Counted from the first letter of the stretch, positions 45,481 to 55,553 are shown. The stretch is 64,000 nucleotides of DNA from Membranihabitans marinus (GCF_019802045.1 NZ_JAHVHU010000007.1:1-64000), one strand, 5' to 3'. Notes: generated by a model from the sequence alone, not told the origin. Numbers and translations are program-made.

Positions 45481-46491
45481 ATGCCCCTGAATAAGAACCA
45501 ACAAATCCGAGCGCAGATCCTGGATGGTTGCCTGTCCAATGTGATCAAGTGGTATTCGATAGATGATTTACTTCATCATGTCAATAATTACCTCGTACAA
45601 GAAGTGGGCGGGGAACCCATTTCCCGACGCACGCTGTATACCGATCTGGAACGATTGCAGGACCCGGACCTGTATGGTGCCGACCTCGAGAAGAAAACCA
45701 TCGACAGGAAAGTCTACTACCGGTACCGTGAAAAAGGGTTTTCGATCAAAAACAGTCCCATGACACCCCAGCAACTGACCGAGCTGCAGCACATCTTACT
45801 GTCCCTGGAACGCGTGTCCAACTTCCCCTTCGGTGCCTGGCTGGACGCATTGCGCGAAAACGAACACCTGCCCTTCATCGACCCATCCAATGAAAAAGCC
45901 CTGATCGGCATCGAGCACAACCCCGACCTGACCGGCATGGATGAGTTTTTCGTGGGTGCCTTCCAAGCCGTGGTGAATAAACAAGTTCTGTCGATTGACT
46001 ACCGCGACTTCGCCGGCGCCCATTATTCATACATCTTTCATCCCTATTACCTCAAGCAGTATAACCAGCGCTGGTTTCTCATCGGCCGCCAGGAAGCGGA
46101 ACCCGACACCATCTGGAATCTGGCCATCGATCGCATTCAAAACCTGACTCCGGTTCAACATTATTTCTTTCCGTCCCGGATTGACTTTGATGATTATTTC
46201 TACGACATTATCGGGGTGACCCATCAGGCTGACAGCCAGCTGGAAAAGATTCTGTTGCGATTTTCAGACGAGACGCTTCCCTACGTAATCACCAAACCCC
46301 TGCACCCCAGTCAGAAAACACGGAAAAACGGAGCAGAAACCTTGATTCAGATTACCATCAAGCCCAATTATGAATTCTACAGCGTCATCCGGAGTTTTGG
46401 TAAAAATGTCGAGATCCTGGAACCAGACTCCGTCCGGCAAACTTTTGTCCAAGAAATAAAAGAAGCGCTGGACTTATATGCAAGACCGTGA
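45481..46491 (+). CDS. WYL-domain transcriptional regulator
   Basis: A 336-residue protein. The N-terminal winged HTH (NQQIRAQILDGCLSN, YSIDDLLHHVNNYL, ISRRTLYTDLERLQD) is followed by a linker and a WYL domain (VVNKQVLSIDYRDFAGAHYSYIFHPYYLKQYNQRWFLIGRQ). A C-terminal WCX-like extension follows (LLRFSDETLPYVITKPLHPSQ). WYL regulators sense nucleic-acid-derived or other ligands and often control defence or DNA-damage genes. No target is evident nearby: flanks are repeat-rich intergenic DNA, and the gene stands alone. Confidence 0.85.
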   Translation: MPLNKNQQIRAQILDGCLSNVIKWYSIDDLLHHVNNYLVQEVGGEPISRRTLYTDLERLQDPDLYGADLEKKTIDRKVYYRYREKGFSIKNSPMTPQQLTELQHILLSLERVSNFPFGAWLDALRENEHLPFIDPSNEKALIGIEHNPDLTGMDEFFVGAFQAVVNKQVLSIDYRDFAGAHYSYIFHPYYLKQYNQRWFLIGRQEAEPDTIWNLAIDRIQNLTPVQHYFFPSRIDFDDYFYDIIGVTHQADSQLEKILLRFSDETLPYVITKPLHPSQKTRKNGAETLIQITIKPNYEFYSVIRSFGKNVEILEPDSVRQTFVQEIKEALDLYARP

Positions 46492-47247
46492 AAATGGAGT
46501 GTGTGAATTATAGAAGAGTCACATTTTGTGGGTAGAACCAAACAGACTTGTTAAACGACCACCCACTTCGATGAAACCACGCACCATCTCCGGAAATTAT
46601 TATTACCCTAACATCATTTCGCACAGTAGCCTTCAGGCTGTGTGAAAAAGGCGGAATTATTGATTTTGTATGAGTCTCCAAACACTGTCAGGTTTTTATT
46701 GCACAGATTTCATGTGTTTTATATATTACACAAGTTACTATATAATTAATAAATCCAAAACGCTGTCAGGTTTCCACACACGCTGTCTTGCAGTGAATTA
46801 TATCACAATATGTAAGACTGAATGCACATAAAATGAGGGATTCAGTGCAAATAGTTCAATAGAAATGGCTAAATTAAGACCATCGTAAGGATAGAGTGGA
46901 TTTTGCAAAATTAATTTGAATGGGTGAATTCACTCCAGAAAGTCATATTTTAAAATGATTAGCTCCGGTGCTTGCGCCACCGCTACAGCTTTAGCGCACG
47001 CGGTCAGCCCGGGGCATCTATCATGAAGCACATATTGGCTTTAGCCGTTAAAATGCAAATCATTTAGGGCTGAAAGCCCAATATATTTTTGCATTATCAC
47101 CCCCGGCCTAAAGGCACGGGGCTACTAAAACAATAAACTGACTTTCCGGAGTAAGCTCATGAGTAAGTATTCAACAGGCGATAGCGATTTTCGACCTATT
47201 CCCGATAAGCCAGAATAATCAATAATGTCAGAAAAAATATTAATTCT
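46492..47247. other. Intergenic region with short repeats and hairpins
   Basis: Contains a direct repeat AACRCTGTCAGGTTT (46681-46695 and 46759-46773) and a copy of an intergenic repeat with GGGCTGAAAGCCC and CCCGGCCTAAAGGCACGGGG hairpins (about 46980-47130). The gene for a small membrane protein follows. No other gene is seen. Confidence 0.45.
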
Positions 47248-47556
47248 ATGGATGCTCCATTGAAATATGATGAAAAACTGGTCAGAAAACCGGCTTTTCT
47301 GATGCTTTTCCTTGGCGCAATTCCTGTATATCTAGTAGTTTCATACGCGAACTACAGCCATGAGAACTTAACCATAGTACAAATGGCATTTGGATATATG
47401 TGGTTGTGGTGTGCTGGGGTGGTGATGTATTGGCATTATAAAAAAGTGGTAACAAGACCTGTATTTTATATTTTCACCCTTACTTTCGGTGCTTTGTTCA
47501 TCGTATTCCTTCCCTACTTTTTTAGTGATGCCTTTACGGATTTGTTTTGGAAGTGA
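47248..47556 (+). CDS. Small hypothetical membrane protein
   Basis: A 102-residue protein with three hydrophobic segments (FLMLFLGAIPVYLVVSY, MAFGYMWLWCAGVVMYW, VFYIFTLTFGALFIVFLPYF) and short polar loops. It begins with an acidic, basic-flanked N-terminus and has no lipobox. I do not recognise the family. Composition and a full-length frame with an AT-rich leader make it a credible gene. It is isolated between repeat regions. Confidence 0.55.
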   Translation: MDAPLKYDEKLVRKPAFLMLFLGAIPVYLVVSYANYSHENLTIVQMAFGYMWLWCAGVVMYWHYKKVVTRPVFYIFTLTFGALFIVFLPYFFSDAFTDLFWK

Positions 47557-47607
47557 GTTAATTCGGCTGTATAAAGTAAAAACGGAATGAGAATGTAACA
47601 TTGCAGC

Positions 47608-48680
47608 GGCTTCGCAATCCTCTACAGCACGCTAACAGCCCGCAGACTTACGAATCCGAGCTTCCCCTGAGATTTGCAAGCCTATGAATTTCGTGGAAGC
47701 GATAGCTAGCACGAAAGAACGGATTGTAAAGCCCGTATTTCGAAGACTCGGGGACTATAACCAAATATCATTTGATCTTCCATATTTATCGTGTCAGTAA
47801 TGGAAATTTTCTAAAAGCCATTCCTTAAAGCTGTAAGATTCATTTTCCAGACACCATGGCAAGGCTTCGCAATCCTCTGCAGCACTCTAACAGCGCGCAG
47901 GCTTACGAATCCGAACTAACCCTGGGATTTGAATTTCGTGGAAGCGATAGCTAGCACGAAAAGAATGGATTGTAAAGCCCGGATTGCTAAGACTCGGGGA
48001 CTATGACCAAATATCATTTGATCTTCCATATTTACCGGGTCAGTATTGGAAATTTTCTAAAAGCCATTCCTTACAGCTGTAAGATTCGTTTTCCTGACGC
48101 CATGGCAAGGCTTCGCAATCCTCTGCAGCACGCTAACAGCCCGCAGGCTTACGAATCCGAACTAACCCTGGGATTTGCAAGCCTATGAATTTCGTGGAAG
48201 CGATAGCTAGCACGAAAGAACGGATTGTAAAGCCCGGATTGCGAAGACTCGGGGACTATATCCAAATATTATTTGATCTTCCATATTTATCGTATAAGTA
48301 ATGGAAATTTTCTAAAAGCCATTCCTTACAGCTGTAAGATTCGTTTTCCTGACACCATGACAAGGCTTCGCAATCCTCTGCAGCACGCTAACAGCCCGCA
48401 GGCTTACGAATCCGACCTTCTCTTGGGATTTGCAAGCCTATGAATTTCGTGGAAGCGATAGCTAGTGTACGGAATCATAAGTAATGCATGCTATTGAAGA
48501 GATTATTTTTTGACAGATCGAAGAATCTAAACCGCGCATAGCCATAGCTCTGGAAGGATTTAGATGATGAAGATATGTCAGTAAAAGAAGCCTTCAATAG
48601 TGTACAGTATTTGTGAGTTCGTGCACTAACATGAAAGAACGGATTGTAAAGCCCGTATTGCGAAGGCTCGGGGACTATGG
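47608..48680. repeat. Array of ~246-255-bp tandem repeats
   Basis: Four copies of a unit marked by GCTTCGCAATCCTCTGCAGC, GGAAGCGATAGCTAGCACG and GACTCGGGGACTAT (boundaries at 47755, 48001, 48256). The first copy is partial. The second lacks ~10 nt present in the third. The fourth is broken at 48470 and resumes at about 48630. The copies hold no conserved reading frame, so the selected content is not protein. A lone fragment lies at 45126-45175. The unit is too long for a CRISPR repeat and there are no variable spacers. Confidence 0.75.
48463..48605. mobile_element. Short insertion in repeat copy 4
   Basis: The repeat unit is interrupted after GATAGC by ~135 nt bounded by an 8-bp direct repeat TAGTGTAC (48463-48470 and 48598-48605), as in a target-site duplication. 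The insert has no clear terminal inverted repeats. It holds a short frame ending DMSVKEAFNSVQYL, which reads as a degraded gene fragment. Chance similarity of the ends remains possible. Confidence 0.35.
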
Positions 48681-48725
48681 CAAGGGTGGTACCTTACCCC
48701 TTAGAGTTGGTGGGCGGGGGTACTC

Positions 48726-48890
48726 AGGTGTAAGCCACTATCCGTCCGCACCTACTCTGGCTGCAAGTGTCTTCCATGGCCTGGTGGAGGGCACCTTCGA
48801 GCGTGCCTTACACCTTAGAGTGGGTGGGTCTTTTATCCAGGTGTAAGCCACTACCCAACGCTCATCCTGTTCCGACAAGTGTCTTCCACC
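48726..48890. repeat. Two dispersed palindromic repeats
   Basis: Diverged copies of the ~50-nt element (48726-48778 and 48840-48890), with GGTGTAAGCCACTA at one end and AAGTGTCTTCCAC at the other. Between them lies a related GCACCTTCGAGCGTGCC stretch. They are followed by AT-rich CAACAATTAACAATT runs up to the S46 peptidase gene. Confidence 0.6.
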
Positions 48891-48971
48891 ATCCACCATC
48901 AACAATCAACAATTAACAATTAACAATCACCTCCACTCCTTCTTCCCGGGACGAACCGCTGCAGCCCATCT

Positions 48972-51173
48972 TTATTTCTTAGCCCGTCTTTTCCGCTTTT
49001 TCTTCTTCTTTTTCCGCTTTTTGGATGTTTCCTGCTTCGGATGCACCAAGGTCAGTTCCTCGATCAAATGTTGGGCGCCGGCGTACTTATCCATAATAAA
49101 CAGCACATACCGGATGTCCACCATAATGTTCCGGGACAAAGCGGGATCATAATAGTAATCACTCATGGTGCCTTCCCACACCCGGTCAAAATTAATCCCG
49201 ATCAGGTTGCCATGGGCATCCAAGGCGGGACTCCCGCTGTTGCCACCCGTGGTGTGGTTGGTCCCGATGAAATTCACCGCGATCTTCCCGTCCTCGGCAT
49301 ACGGCCCGTAATCTTTCTTCTCGTACAACTCGATCAATTTCTCCGGTACATCAAATTCATAATCACCCGGGACGTATTTTTCCATGACGCCTTCCAGGTG
49401 GGTCACCGGTTCATAATACACGGCATCGGCCGGGGAGTAGCCTTTCACCTGGCCGTAAGTGACACGCAAGGTGCCGTTCGCATTGGGGAATAAGCGCGAA
49501 TCCGAAGGACTGAGCTCCAGCAAAGCACGCATGTAATCCCGCTCCAGACCGCTGATCTTAAGCTGGAGCTGATCATAGGTGGGGGCAACTTTATCAAAAT
49601 ACGCATCGGCCAGATCGCTGGTGATTTGAAACCCGGGATCAGCGTTAAGTTTTTTTGCGACCGCATCCCCATCACCGCTCAGAATCTGCGCCAACGATTC
49701 ATAATCGACAAAAGCCGAATGGTTGTACACCTCTTTTGTCCATTGTGCCGCATCGATGTTTTTCATGGATGCCGGTAAAAAACGATCGGGAACCTCGCGG
49801 CTGTATAACTCAATCAATGCTTCAAACACCTCGCGATCCAGGGTGCTGTTGTAGTTTTTGAACTGAGACTGAAAACTCTTCAGGAGGTTGTCCCTCCGAT
49901 CCGAAAATGCCTGCGCGCCCCGGTATTCATAGACCTGCATCAACTGATAGACCTGAAAGGCCGTTCGCAGCAATTCGCCATTCCGAAGCACTGTTTCGAG
50001 AAAATACTCCCGCGCCAACGCATACGGCTCGATCTCGGTGTAATACTGTTCCATTAGCGGAAGCAAATCCCCGTACTCTTCTTGTTTTCCAGTCCGGTTG
50101 ATCTCGGCGGTCAGTGCCTGCTCCTGTGCTCTTTTCACACCGGCGGCATCGGACTTCGTCAATCCCAGAGTTTCACCCCGCCATTTTTTCCAGTAGTTGG
50201 CGATGCGGGCAAATTTGGAGGCGTATTGAATCTTGATCTCCGGATCGGCGCGCATGTATTCATCGACGATGGCCAAAGCCGCATCACGTATGGCAATCCG
50301 GGCCGGATTGAGGGTCTCCACCAATTGGTCGATGGCAATCGACGGCAGGTATTCGTCGGTGGTCCCCGGAAACCCAAATACCAGGGTGAAGTCATCTTCA
50401 GCGACTCCGTCCAACGATATCGGCAGGAAATGGCGCGGCGTATACGGCACATTGTCCTCGGAATATTCCGCCGGCCGGTTGTTCTTGTCCGCATAGATCC
50501 GGAACAACGCAAAATCGCCCGTGTGCCGCGGCCATACCCAGTTGTCGGTATCACTGCCAAACTTCCCAATGGAGGAGGGGGGTGCGCCGACCAGCCGGAT
50601 GTCCTTGAAGGTTTCCACGACAAAAAGCATGTATTGATTCCCCTCGTAAAAAGCCCGGACCCGGTTTTCCTGATAAGATTCCTTGGGCGAGTCCCGCACT
50701 ACTGTGGCGGTGTTCGCTTCGATCAATTGTTTCTTTGCGGCTTCATCCATCGAGGGGGTAACCCCTTCCAAAATCTGATCGGTCACGTCTTCGATGCGGA
50801 TAATAAATGTCGCCGTAATTCCGGGATTGGGCAATTCCTCAGCCAGGCTGCCCGCCCAAAACCCGTGTTCCAGATAGTCATTTTCCAGGGTCGAATGGCT
50901 CTGAATCAAGGAATAACCACAGTGATGATTGGTTAGCAGGAGTCCCTGGCCAGAGATCATCTCCGAGGTACATCCGCCGTTGAAGTGAACGATCGCGTCT
51001 TTCAGACTGGATTGGTTGACGCTATATATATCCTCGACCGACATTTTCATGCCGAGGCTTTTCATTTCATCTTCATTCATCCCTTCCAGCAGCGACGGCA
51101 CCCACATGCCCCCTTGTTGTCCGAAGAGTGAAAACGATAAAAAGAGAAAACAAAGTTGAAGTAATCGTGTCAT
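48972..51173 (-). CDS. dpp11: S46 dipeptidyl-peptidase, DPP11-like (Asp/Glu-specific)
   Basis: A 733-residue periplasmic serine peptidase with a Sec signal (ends LFGQQ). The catalytic elements are TNHHCGYSL (81-89), DNWVWPRHTGDFALF and GGNSGSPALD. In Porphyromonas DPP11, Arg673 lies 18 residues after Ser655 and reads acidic P1 residues; DPP7 has Gly. Here Arg lies exactly 18 residues after the Ser of GNSGS (INFDRVWEGTMSD), so acidic specificity is predicted. The C-terminus is a Lys/Arg-rich tail (KKRKKKKKKRKRR). It releases dipeptides from imported oligopeptides. It is a single gene. Confidence 0.88.
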   Translation of the reverse strand: MTRLLQLCFLFLSFSLFGQQGGMWVPSLLEGMNEDEMKSLGMKMSVEDIYSVNQSSLKDAIVHFNGGCTSEMISGQGLLLTNHHCGYSLIQSHSTLENDYLEHGFWAGSLAEELPNPGITATFIIRIEDVTDQILEGVTPSMDEAAKKQLIEANTATVVRDSPKESYQENRVRAFYEGNQYMLFVVETFKDIRLVGAPPSSIGKFGSDTDNWVWPRHTGDFALFRIYADKNNRPAEYSEDNVPYTPRHFLPISLDGVAEDDFTLVFGFPGTTDEYLPSIAIDQLVETLNPARIAIRDAALAIVDEYMRADPEIKIQYASKFARIANYWKKWRGETLGLTKSDAAGVKRAQEQALTAEINRTGKQEEYGDLLPLMEQYYTEIEPYALAREYFLETVLRNGELLRTAFQVYQLMQVYEYRGAQAFSDRRDNLLKSFQSQFKNYNSTLDREVFEALIELYSREVPDRFLPASMKNIDAAQWTKEVYNHSAFVDYESLAQILSGDGDAVAKKLNADPGFQITSDLADAYFDKVAPTYDQLQLKISGLERDYMRALLELSPSDSRLFPNANGTLRVTYGQVKGYSPADAVYYEPVTHLEGVMEKYVPGDYEFDVPEKLIELYEKKDYGPYAEDGKIAVNFIGTNHTTGGNSGSPALDAHGNLIGINFDRVWEGTMSDYYYDPALSRNIMVDIRYVLFIMDKYAGAQHLIEELTLVHPKQETSKKRKKKKKKRKRRAKK

Positions 51174-51782
51174 GAATCTATGTTTATTTTCTAAATGGAT
51201 GTTGAACCAGACTTATTCTTAAATTGGTCTTACCAAAAAACCCCTAAATTACAGCAAATTTTGATAATAGACCTGATCTGCCCAAATGGAGCAAAAGCAT
51301 CCGCGCTAGTGCTCCGTTTCACAAATCATTATGGTTAATTTTGGCCCGTTTTTGTGATATCCTGCGTTGCAAAGCCTCGACAGAACCCCGGCTTTGTCTG
51401 CGTTTTGACGCCTTGTCCATCACAAAACTGATCTCAGAATTATTCCACATAACTTATGAAACAGAACACTAGTGCAGCATATCATAAATAATGTAGTGGT
51501 ATTACCTCGCGCTTCCAGATCGCGCCGTTTTACTTTGCGCTCACGAATCGCTTCTTTTGAGTGGCGATCCGTGAGTGTGGAACGAAGTGGAACAATCTGG
51601 GAGCGCCTCAAAATAATGTATTCAACTTGTGAATTACAGCACTAGGCGTGGGGAGTTCTGCTTTTGGGAATGACTCTGTACACGGGGCTGGAAGCTTCAG
51701 CTACATTCATGTTTAATTGTGAAACACACCGTTAGTACAATTCATCAATCAAACTAGTCATAACTATCCCAAAAATCTTTTT
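51174..51782. other. Intergenic region upstream of the S46 peptidase
   Basis: AT-rich leader of the peptidase gene followed by DNA with no recognisable gene. A 63-codon minus-strand frame at 51420-51611 has no family features, and I do not accept it. A GTGTTCCGTTTCAC-like and GGAACGAAGTGGAAC-like inverted pair near 51310 and 51580 may be decayed mobile-element ends, but this is weak. Confidence 0.35.
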
Positions 51783-52070
51783 AATCCTGTTCTAATTTCG
51801 AATTGCAGAACAGAGACCTAACTTTCTTTAGCCTCAGATGCTGCTCCCCAATCCTGACTATCCCGAAATCTTACAATCCTGTTCTAATTACGATTTGCGG
51901 AACAGGACCTAACTTTCGTCAGCCTCAGATGCTGCTCCCCAATCCTGACTATCCTAAAATCTTATAATCCTGTTCTAAATTCGAATTGCGAAACAGAGAC
52001 CTAACTTTCTTCAGCCCCAATTGCTCCTACTGAATCCTGACTATCCTAAAATCTCAGAATCCTGTTCTGA
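51783..52070. repeat. Tandem ~92-bp repeats upstream of the M49 peptidase
   Basis: Three full units and a partial fourth. Each starts AATCCTGTTCTAA (51783, 51875, 51966, 52058) and continues with GACCTAACTTTC, CAGCCTCAGATGCTGC and CCTGACTATCC. The CAGCCTCAGATGCTG part may form a small hairpin. The copies differ by a few bases and carry no open frame. They end about 100 bp before the M49 gene and may influence its expression. Confidence 0.75.
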
Positions 52071-52167
52071 CTTTTCTCTTGCATAGAATCCCGAATCTTG
52101 TTACCTTCCCATTTAGCACGTGCTTGCATGCAGATGCATCAAGATGTTTAGAAAAACCAATAACAAC

Positions 52168-54222
52168 ATGAAAAAACCACGTATGTCTTTCCTCAAATTC
52201 CTTCCATTCGGCGTCTTCTGCATGGTCCTACTCGCTGTGTCCTGTGCGCCCAACGATCCGGCATCCGCCCCTGCTAAACCAGCAGAATCGGATGACTTTC
52301 AGTATATGACCGAACAGTTTGCCGATGTCAAAATCCTCCGGTACCAGATCCCCGCGTGGGACAAACTGGATTTGCAGGAAAAAAAGCTGGTATATTATCT
52401 CACCCAGGCCGGACTGGCGGGCCGGGACATCATCTACGACCAAAATTACCGCCACAATCTTGAAATCAGGAATGCGCTGGAGAAAATCTATCGGACGTAC
52501 GATGGAGACAAAACGGACGAAAACTGGAAAAACTTTGAAATCTACCTGAAACGGATCTGGTTCTCGAACGGAATCCACCACCATTATTCCTATGACAAAT
52601 TCAACCCCGGCTTTCCACAGGACTACCTGGAAGAGCTCCTGAAGGAAACGGGCACCACCCTTCGGGATGAAATGCTGCCCGTCATCTTTGATCCCTCGGT
52701 AGATGCCAAAAAAGTGAGCAAAGATGGCTCACAGGATCTGGTTCTGAACAGTGCGGTCAACTTTTACGGGCCCGATATCACCGAAAAAGAAGTGGAGGCC
52801 TATTTCAAATCAAAAACGGCAGGCAAAGATGCTGCACGACCGCTGTCCTATGGCCTCAACTCCAAATTGACCCGAAATGACAATGGTCAGGTGGTCGAAA
52901 AAGTGTATAAAGTCGGTGGCTTGTATGGCGCTGCGCTTGAAAAAGTCATCCATTGGCTGGAAAAAGCAAAGGCTGTCGCTGATACGCCACAGCAAGCAAA
53001 GGCTCTGGGACTGCTGATCGATTACTATCAGACCGGAGATTTGGACACCTGGGATAAATACAACATCGCCTGGGTGCAGGACACATCTGGAATCGTGGAT
53101 TACATTCAGGGCTTTGTTGAAGTGTACAATGATCCCATGGGGTACACCGGATCCTATGAGTCCATCGTCCAGATCAAAGACCTGGATGCTTCTGAAAAGA
53201 TGAAGGTGCTCGCCGATCACGCGCACTATTTTGAAGAAAATTCACCCATTGACGATGCTTTTAAAAAGGAAAATGTGGTTGGAATCAGTTACAATTTTAT
53301 CAACGTGGCCGGTGAGGCAGGGGATGCGTCGCCATCAACTCCGATCGGAGTGAATCTTCCGAATGCAGACTGGATCCGCAAGGAATATGGCTCAAAATCG
53401 ATCAGTCTTGGAAACATCGTCAACGCCTACGAGCAGGCCGGCACCAAGGGATTCCTCGGTGAGTTTAGCAACGACAGCACCGAAGTGGAACGGGCAGAAG
53501 CCTACGGGGGCCAGGCCAGCAAACTCCATACGGCACTGCACGAGGTGATCGGTCATGCCAGTGGAAAACTGGCCCCCGGTGTAGGGACGCCGAAGGAAAC
53601 GCTGAAGAATTATTCGAGCACACTGGAAGAAGCCCGGGCGGATCTGGTGGGCTTGTACTATCTCCTGGATCCCCGATTGATTGAATTTGGCGTGATGGAC
53701 GACCTCGATGTCGGACGCACCTCGTACGACAACTACATCAAAAACGGGTTGATGCTGCAGCTGCGGCGCCTCGAACCTGGCACGATCATCGAACAGGACC
53801 ATATGAGGAACCGCCAGATGGTGGCCAGCTGGGTCTATGAAAAAGGGCAAAAAGACGAGGTCATCGTCAAGGAGGTGCGCGATGGAAAAACCTATTTTGA
53901 CATCCGCGATTACGAAGCATTGCGCCAATTGTTTGGCCAACTCCTGGCGGAAGTGCAACGGATTAAATCCGAAGGAGATTTCGAAGCAGGCAAAGCGCTG
54001 GTGGAAAACTATGGGGTGCAGGTGGATCCGGCGATGCACCAGGAGGTGCTGGATCGAACAGCCCGGTTCAAGAGTGCCCCCTACGGCGGGTTTATTAATC
54101 CCAGGTTGGTGCCCGTCGAAAAAGACGGGGAGATCAATGATGTGCAGGTGGAATACCCCGATGATTTTGCAGAACAGATGCTGGAATACGCGAAGCAATA
54201 TTCTCATCTAACACCGGAATAG
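52168..54222 (+). CDS. M49 family (dipeptidyl-peptidase III) lipoprotein
   Basis: A 684-residue zinc peptidase, started at the ATG at 52168, which gives a lipoprotein signal (VLLAVSCAPND, lipid Cys26). The zinc site is HEVIGH at 458-463, the HExxGH form unique to M49, and EEARAD at 487-492 gives the third ligand. The family removes dipeptides from the N-terminus of short peptides. Being a membrane-anchored lipoprotein, it probably works in the periplasm or at the surface, with the DPP11-like S46 enzyme as a functional neighbour. Upstream DNA has TTACCTTCC (52099-52107), close to the -7 consensus. Confidence 0.88.
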   Translation: MKKPRMSFLKFLPFGVFCMVLLAVSCAPNDPASAPAKPAESDDFQYMTEQFADVKILRYQIPAWDKLDLQEKKLVYYLTQAGLAGRDIIYDQNYRHNLEIRNALEKIYRTYDGDKTDENWKNFEIYLKRIWFSNGIHHHYSYDKFNPGFPQDYLEELLKETGTTLRDEMLPVIFDPSVDAKKVSKDGSQDLVLNSAVNFYGPDITEKEVEAYFKSKTAGKDAARPLSYGLNSKLTRNDNGQVVEKVYKVGGLYGAALEKVIHWLEKAKAVADTPQQAKALGLLIDYYQTGDLDTWDKYNIAWVQDTSGIVDYIQGFVEVYNDPMGYTGSYESIVQIKDLDASEKMKVLADHAHYFEENSPIDDAFKKENVVGISYNFINVAGEAGDASPSTPIGVNLPNADWIRKEYGSKSISLGNIVNAYEQAGTKGFLGEFSNDSTEVERAEAYGGQASKLHTALHEVIGHASGKLAPGVGTPKETLKNYSSTLEEARADLVGLYYLLDPRLIEFGVMDDLDVGRTSYDNYIKNGLMLQLRRLEPGTIIEQDHMRNRQMVASWVYEKGQKDEVIVKEVRDGKTYFDIRDYEALRQLFGQLLAEVQRIKSEGDFEAGKALVENYGVQVDPAMHQEVLDRTARFKSAPYGGFINPRLVPVEKDGEINDVQVEYPDDFAEQMLEYAKQYSHLTPE

Positions 54223-54306
54223 TCTGACTCGCGGGGATGGGATTTTAATACAGGTTAATCAAAGCCTATAAATCTGTATTTATAGAAAAATGATCCTTTG
54301 ATTCGG

Positions 54307-54314
54307 TACTTTTG
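54307..54314 (+). promoter_or_regulatory. -7 box giving a near-leaderless MFS transcript
   Basis: TACTTTTG matches TAnnTTTG exactly and ends 10 nt before the ATG at 54324. Transcription would start within about 3-5 nt of the ATG, leaving no room for a Shine-Dalgarno sequence. A matching -33 TTTG is not clear. Confidence 0.5.
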
Positions 54315-54323
54315 CGCCCCGCT

Positions 54324-55553
54324 ATGAAAACCAACGGATCACAAAACGGCTTGAATCAGCTGCAAACCACGACGGTTTACAGCATCCTCTTTGGCATCAG
54401 CCTGTCGCATATGCTAAACGATATGCTGCAGTCCCTGATTCCATCGATTTACCCGATGCTCAAAGAGACCTTTTCGCTGAGTTTTACCCAGGTAGGGCTG
54501 ATCACGTTGACTTTTCAGTTGGCAGCCAGCATTTTCCAACCTTTTGTGGGTCGATATACCGATAAGAATCCGCAACCTTTTTCCCTGGCCATCGGGATGG
54601 GGGTGACGATGATCGGACTGATCTCCATCTCGTTTGCCGGCAGCTTTGAAGCGGTGCTCGTCTCCGTGGCTTTGATCGGCACGGGCTCTTCGATATTTCA
54701 TCCGGAGGCCTCGAAGATCGCCTACCTGGCGTCCGGTGGAAAACGGGGTCTGGCGCAGTCGATTTTTCAGGTCGGGGGCAATTTTGGCACCGCGGTGGGT
54801 CCGTTACTGGCTGCCTTGATCATTGTTCGATATGGGCGCAGTCATGTGATTTATTTCGGCATTTTGGCCGTGATTGCCATCATCGTATTGATCTATGTGG
54901 GCCGGTGGGCCAAAAAGAAGTTTGAGGAGATGAGCATACAAAAAGCAAACGGACACCCTGAGGCCCCGACGCATCATCTATCGAAGCGGACCGTTCATGT
55001 ATCCATAGGTATCCTTTTGGTATTAATCTTTTCGAAATACATCTATCTGGCCAGCATTACGAGTTACTATACGTTCTTTCTGATTGAAAAATTTCAGGTC
55101 AGCATCAAGTCTTCCCAGCTGTTTCTTTTTGCCTTCCTGGGGGCTTCGGCGGTGGGAACCTATATGGGCGGTCCGTTGGGCGATCGCTACGGCCGGAAGT
55201 ATGTGATCTGGTTTTCTATCCTGGGAGCGGCGCCCTTTAGCCTGGCGATGCCCTATGCCAATCTCTTCTGGACCGCGGTATTCAGTGTGCTGGTCGGGTT
55301 TATTTTGTCGTCTGCATTTTCAGCCATTCTGGTGTACGCCCAGGAGTTGATGCCTGGAAAAATCGGTATGGTTTCCGGTTTGTTCTTTGGCTTTGCCTTT
55401 GGTGTGGCTGGAATCGCTTCGGCCTTATTGGGGCTTCTTGCTGATGTGCGTAGTATATATTTTGTGTATCATATTTGTGCCTATCTCCCATTGATGGGTT
55501 TGATTGCCTGGAAATTGCCCGATATGAAACGAGATGTAAATGAACCAGCTTGA
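54324..55553 (+). CDS. MFS exporter, Fsr (fosmidomycin resistance)-like
   Basis: A 409-residue, 12-segment MFS protein, started at the ATG at 54324 (the upstream TTG overlaps the -7 box). Signatures are SLSHMLNDMLQSLIPSIYPM at the first segment, GTGSSIFHPEASKIAYLASG, QSIFQVGGNFGTAVGPLLAA and GGPLGDRYGRKYVIW, which together are characteristic of the Fsr branch of drug/metabolite exporters. It probably exports a toxic phosphonate-like or other small molecule. It begins 101 nt after the M49 gene and has its own promoter. Confidence 0.86.
   Translation: MKTNGSQNGLNQLQTTTVYSILFGISLSHMLNDMLQSLIPSIYPMLKETFSLSFTQVGLITLTFQLAASIFQPFVGRYTDKNPQPFSLAIGMGVTMIGLISISFAGSFEAVLVSVALIGTGSSIFHPEASKIAYLASGGKRGLAQSIFQVGGNFGTAVGPLLAALIIVRYGRSHVIYFGILAVIAIIVLIYVGRWAKKKFEEMSIQKANGHPEAPTHHLSKRTVHVSIGILLVLIFSKYIYLASITSYYTFFLIEKFQVSIKSSQLFLFAFLGASAVGTYMGGPLGDRYGRKYVIWFSILGAAPFSLAMPYANLFWTAVFSVLVGFILSSAFSAILVYAQELMPGKIGMVSGLFFGFAFGVAGIASALLGLLADVRSIYFVYHICAYLPLMGLIAWKLPDMKRDVNEPA

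Noticed and set aside
47608-48680. CRISPR array
   Set aside because: Units are ~250 bp, contiguous and nearly identical, with no short repeats separated by unique spacers, and no cas genes are present.
51420-51611. 63-codon minus-strand frame before the 92-bp repeats
   Set aside because: It is basic and low in complexity without a family match that I recognise; more likely chance.
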